A DNA stretch of 11,114 bases from positions 1 through 11,114 of the forward strand of contig CALWVX010000043.1 in the NCBI GenBank assembly GCA_944385065.1. The letters are read 5' to 3'. Each line of letters begins with the position of its first letter. Positions within the stretch are counted from its first letter, which is position 1. This document shows, in pieces, positions 1 to 4,116 of this stretch. The notes below the pieces were generated by a model that did not search any database, was not told where the DNA came from, and worked only from the letters and a program-made list of their open reading frames with translations. The position numbers and the translations under genes were made by a program. Source of the stretch: an uncultured Oscillospiraceae bacterium (lineage in GTDB: Bacteria; Bacillota; Clostridia; Oscillospirales; Oscillospiraceae).

Positions 1-95
1 TCATAGAAGTCGCCCAGGCGGAAGAACAGGATGGAGTCCGGGTTCTGGGCCTTGATGTCCAGATATTGCTGCATCATGGGGGTGATTTCGGCCAT
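1..95 (-). CDS. mutS: DNA mismatch repair protein MutS, N-terminal fragment
   Basis: Only the first 31 codons are inside the window and the gene continues past the left edge. The readable N-terminus begins MAEITPMMQQYLDIK and continues to FFRLGDFY. This is the hallmark start of the MutS mismatch-binding domain I, just before the Phe-x-Glu mismatch-reading segment of the family, which would fall beyond the edge. MutS recognises base mismatches and small loops in newly replicated DNA and recruits MutL. The ATG at 95-93 is chosen because a strong AAGGAGGT (101-108, minus strand) lies 5 bases upstream. No convincing sigma-A promoter is visible in the 200 bases between it and the regulator gene upstream, so it may be read from farther upstream. 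The family identity is secure from this short stretch; nothing can be said about the rest of the protein. Confidence 0.9.
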   Translation of the reverse strand, partial: MAEITPMMQQYLDIKAQNPDSILFFRLGDFY

Positions 96-110
96 GGGGG
101 ACCTCCTTGG

Positions 111-201
111 GAGAGTGAAGAGTGGAGAGTGGAGAGTGAAGATAGGAGATATGAGATAGGAGTTAAAATCAGGAATTAGAAGTTGGGAATTGACCGTTGA
201 C
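111..201. repeat. Degenerate tandem heptanucleotide repeat tract
   Basis: Thirteen consecutive 7-base units can be laid end to end without a gap from 111 to 201. The first four are GAGAGTG, AAGAGTG, GAGAGTG, GAGAGTG. They drift through AAGATAG, GAGATAT, GAGATAG and GAGTTAA to AATTAGA, AATTGAC and CGTTGAC. The plus strand is strongly purine-rich, unlike the surrounding GC-rich genes. The tract lies in the presumed 5' leader of mutS, ending 3 bases from its ribosome binding site. No reading frame of note crosses it. It resembles the short tandem heptamer repeats described between genes in cyanobacteria and some other bacteria; a link to those is inference. Confidence 0.75.
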
Positions 202-257
202 GGATCGTTTGCGCAGGGGCGCACCATGCGCGCCCCTGCGGGTGAACGATGGTCCGT
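200..257. repeat. Long GC-rich imperfect palindrome (possible dispersed repeat or terminator)
   Basis: A perfect 11-base stem (212-222 with 230-240, core GGGGCGC/GCGCCCC) closes a 7-base loop. It is extended outward by 204-210 pairing with 244-250 (one G-T) and 200-203 pairing with 254-257, with small bulges. The stem follows the stop codon of the minus-strand regulator gene (297) by 40 bases. It lacks a T-run on either strand, so it is a poor textbook intrinsic terminator. The shape, and its position next to the heptamer tract, suggest a REP- or MITE-like dispersed element, which is inference. Confidence 0.6.
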
Positions 258-296
258 TTAAAGAGAGATGATATGGGGCCACCGCCTCCGGCCAGG

Positions 297-521
297 TCAC
301 GCGCCGCCGGCCGGCGGCGGAACCTCCCGTCCCACCAGCTCGTCCAGCGACACCCGGTACAGATCCGCCAGACGGATGAGGGTGGACAGCTGAGGTTCCC
401 GCTCGCCGTATTCATATCGCTGATAGGCCCGGACGACAACGCCGCAGGCATCGGCGACGTCCCGCTGAGACAGTTTGCGCTGTTCTCGGAGTTGTACGAG
501 CCGTTCAGAAAAGGTAGACAT
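297..521 (-). CDS. Small XRE-family (Cro/CI-type) transcriptional regulator
   Basis: This is a 74-residue protein that is almost entirely one helix-turn-helix domain. The segment at residues 6-20 (ERLVQLREQRKLSQR) is the first helix and turn. DVADACGVVVRAYQRYEYGER (21-41) carries the recognition helix with the typical YxRYExGxRxP ending, and LIRLADLYRVSLDELVG (48-64) forms the last helices. The start at 521 is preferred over the ATG at 584 because AGAGGTG sits 7 bases upstream of it. The longer version would also run through the promoter and operator region. It presumably binds DNA as a dimer and represses its own promoter and that of the divergent small gene; this is inferred from the shared palindrome at 542-582. 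It lies between miaB and mutS on their strand. Its targets and signal are unknown. The short Pro/Gly/Ala tail (68-74) has no recognisable function. Confidence 0.85.
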   Translation of the reverse strand: MSTFSERLVQLREQRKLSQRDVADACGVVVRAYQRYEYGEREPQLSTLIRLADLYRVSLDELVGREVPPPAGGA

Positions 522-533
522 TTCGGACACCTC

Positions 534-562
534 TTGACAACGACCGAATGAGCGCATATAAT
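534..562 (+). promoter_or_regulatory. Consensus sigma-A promoter of the small unknown gene
   Basis: TTGACA at 534-539 and TATAAT at 557-562 are separated by exactly 17 bases, a perfect match to the vegetative consensus. Transcription should start near 569, giving a leader of about 44 bases before the ATG at 613. Such a strong promoter beside a regulator gene suggests that it is normally repressed. Confidence 0.85.
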
Positions 563-582
563 AAGAATACGCTCGTTTGGTC
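542..582. promoter_or_regulatory. Imperfect palindrome, candidate operator between divergent genes
   Basis: GACCGAATGAGCG (542-554) and CGCTCGTTTGGTC (570-582) are inverted repeats matching at 11 of 13 positions, separated by 15 bases. Both -10 elements of the divergent promoters lie in that spacer. A dimeric XRE repressor bound to both arms would block both genes. Binding by the adjacent regulator is inference. Confidence 0.6.
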
Positions 583-592
583 ATATTTTAAA
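564..592 (-). promoter_or_regulatory. Probable divergent promoter of the XRE regulator
   Basis: On the minus strand TTTAAA (592-587) is followed after 17 bases by TATTCT (569-564). The match is moderate. Its -10 element lies immediately next to the -10 of the opposite promoter, so the two polymerases would compete for the same DNA. It would give the regulator an mRNA leader of roughly 35 bases. Confidence 0.4.
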
Positions 593-612
593 TATACGGA
601 AAGGAGAAAATT

Positions 613-909
613 ATGGTGTCATTACTAGATGTACTCTACACCTACGCCCAGGAGAACCTGGTGCTCCGAATGCTGAAGGAGGAGGTCGCCGACCTGAAGA
701 GGGCGGAGCGGGAGGGAGAGGCGCTGATGGATCAGCTGGAGGCCCTGGGCGGGGAGCCGGAGCGGCTGGTGGAAAAGCTGCGCTTCACCGGGGACACTGC
801 CGCCTTTCTGCGGGAGCGGGGGGCCTTTCTGGCCGGACTGTCGGTGGGGCTGGAGCTGGGGGAACTCAGGCCAGCTCCCCGAAGAGAGACCACTTGTTGG
901 CCCCGGTGA
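613..909 (+). CDS. Small helical protein of unknown function
   Basis: This 98-residue protein is translated from an ATG preceded by AAGGAG (601-606) at good spacing and a consensus promoter, so expression is well supported. I do not recognise the family with confidence. An N-terminal hydrophobic helix (LLDVLYTYAQ, 4-13) is followed by a charged, probably coiled helical segment (about 19-58). A second hydrophobic helix then contains FLAGLSVGLELGEL (72-85). This layout loosely recalls small clostridial proteins of the DUF6809 type, a weak guess. There is no signal peptide, and the 14 or so glycines and small residues are scattered. From residue 85 onward the gene overlaps the 3' end of miaB on the opposite strand, so the Arg/Pro-rich tail (86-98) may be an accidental extension. 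It is divergent from the XRE gene and is the obvious candidate for that regulator's target. Confidence 0.75.
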   Translation: MVSLLDVLYTYAQENLVLRMLKEEVADLKRAEREGEALMDQLEALGGEPERLVEKLRFTGDTAAFLRERGAFLAGLSVGLELGELRPAPRRETTCWPR

Positions 910-2278
910 TCTTCACCTGGGCGAAGGAGCCCACGGCGGAGTCGGGCCCGGCCACCCGGACCAGCCGGTTGCCCGGAGTCCGGGCGGTGAGGGGATAGTC
1001 CGGGTCGCCGCCCGTCCCGTCGATGAGACAGCGCACCGTCTTCCCGATATAGGCCCGGTGCTTCTCCTCGGAAATCTGGTCCTGGAGGGCGGTGAGGCGG
1101 TTGAAATTGGCCAGCTTCTCCTCCCGGGGCATGGGGTCGTCCATCCGGGCGGCCGGGGTGCCCGGGCGGGGAGAGAAGATGAAGGTGAACAGGGCGTCGA
1201 AGCGCACTTCCTCCAGCACCTTCAGGGTGTCCTCAAACTCCGCCGTGGTCTCCCCGGGGAAGCCCACGATCACGTCGGAGGTGAGTACCACGTCGGGGAT
1301 CAGGGCTTTCAGCGCCCGGATTTTCTCCAGATACTGCTCCCGGGTGTGGCGGCGGTTCATGGCGGCCAGCACCCGGTCGTTCCCCGCCTGGAAGGGCAGG
1401 TGGAGCACCGGGGCCACCTTTTCGCACCGGGCCATGGTCTCAAAGAGCTTCTGGGTGGCGTCCTTGGGGTGGGAGGTCATGAACCGGATGAGAAAGTCCC
1501 CGGGGATGGCGTTCACCTGCTCCAGCAGGTCGGCGAAGTCGCAGGGGGAGTCCAGGTCTTTGCCGTAGGAGTTCACGTTCTGGCCCAGGAGGGTGATGTC
1601 CTTGTAGCCCTCGGCCGCCAGCTGACGCACTTCGCTTAAAATGTCCTCCGGCTTTCGGGAGCGCTCCCGGCCCCGGACATAGGGGACGATGCAGTAGGAG
1701 CAGAAGTTGTTGCACCCGTACATGATGGACACCCAGGCCTTCACCTTGTCCTGGCGGACCACCGGGATGCCTTCGGCGATGGAGCCTGCCTCGTCGGCGG
1801 TCTGGAAGATGCGGCCCCGGTGGAGCAGAAGGGTGTGGAGCATCTCGGGGAATTTCCACAGGGCGTGGGGGCCGAACACCAGGTCCACATGCCGGTAGGA
1901 CTGGCGGATTTTCTCGGCCACCCGGGGTTCCTGGGCCATGCAGCCGCACAGGCAGATGATCTGCTCCGGGTGCCGCCGCTTCACATGGACCAGAGCGCCC
2001 ACGTTGCCCAGCACCCGCTGCTCGGCGTGCTCCCGGATGGCACAGGTGTTGATGACGATGACCTGGGCCTGCTCCTCGTCCTGGGTGAAGCCGTAGCCCA
2101 TCCGGGCCAGATAGCCCCGGATGCGCTCGGAGTCGGCCTCGTTCTGCTGACAGCCGTAGGTGTCCACAAAGGCCAGCGGGGGCTGGGGTAGCTGAGCGTT
2201 CCGCTGAGCCACCGCCTGACAGTGGTCCAGCTGGGCCTGAATTTCCTGGGGGGAGATAAGGGTGGTAGCGCGTTCCAT
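866..2278 (-). CDS. miaB: tRNA-2-methylthio-N6-dimethylallyladenosine synthase MiaB
   Basis: This is a 470-residue radical-SAM methylthiotransferase. It adds the methylthio group to i6A37 in tRNAs that read codons starting with U, after MiaA has prenylated the base. The N-terminal domain carries the three ligands of the auxiliary iron-sulfur cluster: Cys43 in TYGCQQNEADS, Cys79 in NTCAIREHAE and Cys113 in CGCMAQ. The radical-SAM motif is YGCNNFCSYC with Cys189, Cys193 and Cys196, followed by PYVRGRERSR. The GFPGET segment (339-344) is the usual late SAM-domain motif. A C-terminal TRAM RNA-binding domain covers about 408-469. All key residues are present, so the enzyme should be active. The start at 2278 follows GGAGGT six bases upstream; the open frame extending to 2698 has no support and runs antisense to spoIIP. 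Its own promoter is at 2343-2371. mutS lies further along the same strand after two inserted genes. Confidence 0.96.
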   Translation of the reverse strand: MERATTLISPQEIQAQLDHCQAVAQRNAQLPQPPLAFVDTYGCQQNEADSERIRGYLARMGYGFTQDEEQAQVIVINTCAIREHAEQRVLGNVGALVHVKRRHPEQIICLCGCMAQEPRVAEKIRQSYRHVDLVFGPHALWKFPEMLHTLLLHRGRIFQTADEAGSIAEGIPVVRQDKVKAWVSIMYGCNNFCSYCIVPYVRGRERSRKPEDILSEVRQLAAEGYKDITLLGQNVNSYGKDLDSPCDFADLLEQVNAIPGDFLIRFMTSHPKDATQKLFETMARCEKVAPVLHLPFQAGNDRVLAAMNRRHTREQYLEKIRALKALIPDVVLTSDVIVGFPGETTAEFEDTLKVLEEVRFDALFTFIFSPRPGTPAARMDDPMPREEKLANFNRLTALQDQISEEKHRAYIGKTVRCLIDGTGGDPDYPLTARTPGNRLVRVAGPDSAVGSFAQVKITGANKWSLFGELA

Positions 2279-2342
2279 GTGAGACCTCCATGCCGCGCCG
2301 CCCGGGGAGAACCGCCCGGGACAAGCGCCAGTTTGAACTATC

Positions 2343-2371
2343 ATTATACTATTTTTCCCGGGAAAAAACAA
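2343..2371 (-). promoter_or_regulatory. Sigma-A promoter of miaB
   Basis: On the minus strand TTGTTT (2371-2366) and TATAAT (2348-2343) are separated by 17 bases. The start point would be near 2336, leaving a GC-rich leader of about 58 bases before the miaB ATG. The AT-rich patch stands out sharply from its surroundings. Confidence 0.75.
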
Positions 2372-2389
2372 GGTCCGGCCCGGCCCGCC

Positions 2390-2419
2390 GGCATATTTGC
2401 CCGCCGGGACGCATAGGTT
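2390..2419 (+). promoter_or_regulatory. Sigma-E-like sporulation promoter of spoIIP
   Basis: GGCATATT (2390-2397) and CATAGGTT (2412-2419), with 14 bases between the ATATT and CATA parts, match the -35 and -10 pattern of sigma-E promoters in Bacillus and Clostridia. spoIIP belongs to the mother-cell sigma-E regulon in the species studied. The predicted leader is about 35 bases. No sigma-A promoter competes on this strand. Confidence 0.7.
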
Positions 2420-2461
2420 TTCTTCACAGCTGAAGGCGGTACGGAAGACAGGAGTGATACC

Positions 2462-3634
2462 ATGGGCGGGAAGGAACACGGAAAGATGGGACGGGCTGTG
2501 CGCCGGGGCGTGGCCCTGGGACTGACCCTGGTGGCGATCTGGGGGGTGGGGTTGACGGCCGATGTGGGCAGCCTGGGGGAGGAGCTGGTCCGGCTGGGAG
2601 AGCGGCCCGTCCTGGCGGCCTGGCTGATGCGGGAGCAGCTGGGGCCCCTGCCCGGGGAGGAGGCGCTGACGGGCTGGGGGCGGCTGCTGGTGGACCACGC
2701 CCCGCTGCTCTCAGCCGGAGAGGAGGGAGTGCTGGCCCTGCGGCTGGCCCGGACGGCGGAGGAGGGGGCGGACGACCCCATGGAGTCGGTGGACGACGAC
2801 GACCGGGAGCAGCCCGATCTGGGCTCCTCCGACCAGGGGGAGAGCGTCATTGAGATGACCGGCCGGGGCTCCAAGGAGGGCAAGTATCTCTACCGGGGGG
2901 AGGTCTATGTGTATGACCGGACCGGGCTGGAGCTGGAGGACGGGGTGATGGACGAGGGGACGGTGCGGGTGTCCATGGGGGAGGGCCCCCAGATTCTGAT
3001 CGTCCACACCCACGGCAGCGAGGCGTACAGCCAGGCCGACGGGGACCTCTATGAGGAGAGCGACCCCTACCGCACCACCGACTGCACCCACAATGTGGTC
3101 CAGGTGGGGGAGGAGATGGCCACCGTCTTTCGGGCCCACGGCTTCCAGGTGCTCCACGACACCACCCTCTATGACTATCCGGCCTATAACGGGGCGTATG
3201 AGCGGTCGCAGGCGGCGGTGGAGCGGTGGCTGGCGGAGTACCCCACCATTCAGGTGGTGCTGGACGTCCACCGGGACGCTCTGGTGAGCAGCCAGGGGGA
3301 GATTTACAAGATGGTGTCCCAGGAGGCGGGGGAGAAGGTGGCCCAGGTGATGCTGGTGGTGGGCACCGACGCCGGCGGCGGAGAACATCCCGGCTGGCGG
3401 GACAATCTGGCTTTCGCCCAGCTGCTCCAGGGCAATCTGGTCCGGGGCTACCGCAGCCTGGCCCGGCCCATCGTGCTGCGCAGCAGCACCTATAATCAGC
3501 AGCTCTCCCCGGGGTATCTGCTGGTGGAGGTGGGGGGACACGGCAACACCCTGACCGAGGCGGTGGCCGGCGCCCGGCTCTGGGCGGACAATGTGGCCCG
3601 CACCCTGCTGGAGCGGAAGGAAGCGGGGGCGTGA
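2462..3634 (+). CDS. spoIIP: Stage II sporulation protein P (SpoIIP)
   Basis: This is a 390-residue membrane-anchored peptidoglycan hydrolase. In the family it works with SpoIID and SpoIIM in the mother-cell membrane to thin the septal wall and drive engulfment of the forespore, acting as amidase and endopeptidase. A single membrane segment spans about 14-34. A variable linker follows, with a very acidic stretch (about 99-128, including DDDD at 111-114). The catalytic domain begins near 175. Visible family motifs are ILIVHTHGSEAY (178-189, probable metal-binding His182/His184), YRTTD (203-207), NVVQVG (211-216), YNGAYERS (242-249), LDVHRDA (267-273) and NQQLSPG (345-351). They are followed by LLVEVGGHGNTLTEA with a conserved Glu356. 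The ATG at 2462 has GGAG 7 bases upstream. spoIIP is often found downstream of gpr; here it stands alone behind its own promoter, with a terminator 42 bases after the stop. Confidence 0.96.
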   Translation: MGGKEHGKMGRAVRRGVALGLTLVAIWGVGLTADVGSLGEELVRLGERPVLAAWLMREQLGPLPGEEALTGWGRLLVDHAPLLSAGEEGVLALRLARTAEEGADDPMESVDDDDREQPDLGSSDQGESVIEMTGRGSKEGKYLYRGEVYVYDRTGLELEDGVMDEGTVRVSMGEGPQILIVHTHGSEAYSQADGDLYEESDPYRTTDCTHNVVQVGEEMATVFRAHGFQVLHDTTLYDYPAYNGAYERSQAAVERWLAEYPTIQVVLDVHRDALVSSQGEIYKMVSQEAGEKVAQVMLVVGTDAGGGEHPGWRDNLAFAQLLQGNLVRGYRSLARPIVLRSSTYNQQLSPGYLLVEVGGHGNTLTEAVAGARLWADNVARTLLERKEAGA

Positions 3635-3675
3635 GCCAGGCGGAGGACCGCGGAACGGTTCCCGCCGTCGGAACA

Positions 3676-3719
3676 AAAGAGCGCCCCGGAGCCGGCTGTC
3701 AACTCCCGGGGCGCTCTTT
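3676..3719. terminator. Bidirectional intrinsic terminator between spoIIP and the second XRE gene
   Basis: AAAGAGCGCCCCGGAG (3676-3691) pairs with 3703-3719 through 16 bases with one bulged C. A T-rich stretch follows on the plus strand (3717-3720), and TCTTTTGTT follows on the minus strand. It therefore ends both convergent transcripts. The right arm and loop overlap the last codons and stop (3699-3701) of the minus-strand regulator gene. Confidence 0.85.
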
Positions 3720-3923
3720 GTCGTCGTCTTCCCGATATTCCGCGATGTCCTCCAGCCTGCACTGGAGGGCGGCGCACAGTTTGTTCAGGGTTTTGGTCTC
3801 CATGTTGTCGTTGGCGCGCAGTCTGCGGATGGTCTTGCTGTCGATTCCGCTTTTCTCCCGCAGCGTGTAGGTGGAGATTCCCCGCTCCCGCATGGTGGCC
3901 CACAGCTTGTCAAATACGATCAT
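3699..3923 (-). CDS. Small XRE-family regulator (HTH_26-like)
   Basis: This 74-residue protein contains one helix-turn-helix domain: LWATMRERGISTYTLREKSGIDSKTIRRLRANDNMETKTLNKLCAALQCRLEDIAEY. The SGIDSKTIRRLRAN part (24-37) is the turn and recognition helix, and KTLNKLCAALQCRLEDIAEY (43-62) is the C-terminal helical pair typical of the small Cro/CI-like group (PF13443 type). The acidic tail is EDDDKERPGS. The ATG at 3923 has an excellent GGAGGAGGT 6 bases upstream. The gene is convergent with spoIIP, sharing its terminator, and divergent from the calcium-type ATPase. This makes the ATPase and itself plausible targets, although nothing in the sequence proves it. It is the same length as the first XRE gene but clearly different in sequence. 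Confidence 0.88.
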   Translation of the reverse strand: MIVFDKLWATMRERGISTYTLREKSGIDSKTIRRLRANDNMETKTLNKLCAALQCRLEDIAEYREDDDKERPGS

Positions 3924-3944
3924 GGCGCACCTCCTCCTGTTGCC

Positions 3945-3973
3945 TGGATACCAACCAGTATGGGGATTATAAT
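3945..3973 (+). promoter_or_regulatory. Candidate upstream plus-strand promoter ahead of the ATPase
   Basis: TGGATA (3945-3950, four of six consensus bases) and TATAAT (3968-3973) are spaced by 17 bases. The TATAAT is part of a perfect palindrome, so the same AT core could also serve as a minus-strand -10 for the XRE gene, whose -35 position is poor (TATATC). A transcript from here would start near 3980 and meet a hairpin with a T-run at 4017-4038. Confidence 0.4.
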
Positions 3974-3976
3974 CCC
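3963..3976. promoter_or_regulatory. Perfect palindrome overlapping a -10 box, candidate operator
   Basis: GGGATTATAATCCC is a perfect 14-base palindrome 40 bases upstream of the XRE start codon. It holds TATAAT on both strands. Its symmetry and position suit an autoregulatory site for the small XRE protein; binding is inferred only. Confidence 0.5.
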
Positions 3977-3997
3977 TTTTCGTAAGAGGATATAGCC

Positions 3998-4055
3998 CCC
4001 ATATTTGATTTTGCCGGAGCAGCCGGGCGGCTCTTTTTCTCTGTGTCCCATATTT
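3998..4055. repeat. Repeated CCCATATTT motif in the divergent region
   Basis: CCCATATTT occurs at 3998-4006 and 4047-4055, 49 bases apart. A related inverted copy (AGTATGGGG, 3957-3965) lies at the palindrome. Three related copies within 100 bases of a regulator gene look like operator half-sites, but the role is inferred. Confidence 0.4.
4017..4038 (+). terminator. Terminator-like hairpin upstream of the ATPase gene
   Basis: GAGCAG (4017-4022) pairs with CGGCTC (4028-4033) with one A-G mismatch around a 5-base loop, followed directly by TTTTT (4034-4038). It points along the plus strand, ahead of the ATPase promoter. It could stop a short leader transcript started near 3980. The stem is short, so this is tentative. 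Confidence 0.35.
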
Positions 4056-4072
4056 CCCCCAAAAGTGGGACA
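4044..4072. promoter_or_regulatory. Inverted repeat over the -35 region of the ATPase promoter
   Basis: TGTCCCA (4044-4050) and TGGGACA (4066-4072) are perfect inverted repeats with a 15-base spacer. They cover the position where the -35 box of the ATPase promoter should be, and the actual -35 bases (CCAAAA) are poor. This arrangement suits a regulator site, either repressor or activator. Confidence 0.5.
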
Positions 4073-4081
4073 GGCTCCCGC

Positions 4082-4087
4082 TATAAT
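4082..4087 (+). promoter_or_regulatory. Probable -10 element of the ATPase promoter
   Basis: TATAAT lies 30 bases ahead of the ATPase start codon. With a 17-base spacer the -35 hexamer would be CCAAAA (4059-4064), a bad match, so the promoter is weak or needs an activator. Confidence 0.5.
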
Positions 4088-4116
4088 AGGAAGAAACTGG
4101 AAAGGAGAGTGAAGGT

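Noticed and set aside
111..201. CRISPR array
   Set aside because: The repeats are seven bases long and contiguous, without spacers, and no cas gene is present.
522..584. Longer start for the first XRE regulator at 584
   Set aside because: It would translate the divergent promoter and operator region. The ATG at 521 has a good ribosome binding site and begins right at the domain.
2279..2698. Open N-terminal extension of miaB to give 610 residues
   Set aside because: It runs antisense through the spoIIP start, crosses the miaB promoter, has no ribosome binding site, and its Pro/Gln/Arg-rich composition is that of a GC-rich shadow frame. MiaB motifs begin after 2278.
2711..3676. 321-codon minus-strand open frame opposite spoIIP
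   Set aside because: His/Pro/Leu-rich shadow; spoIIP motifs and start signals support only the plus strand.
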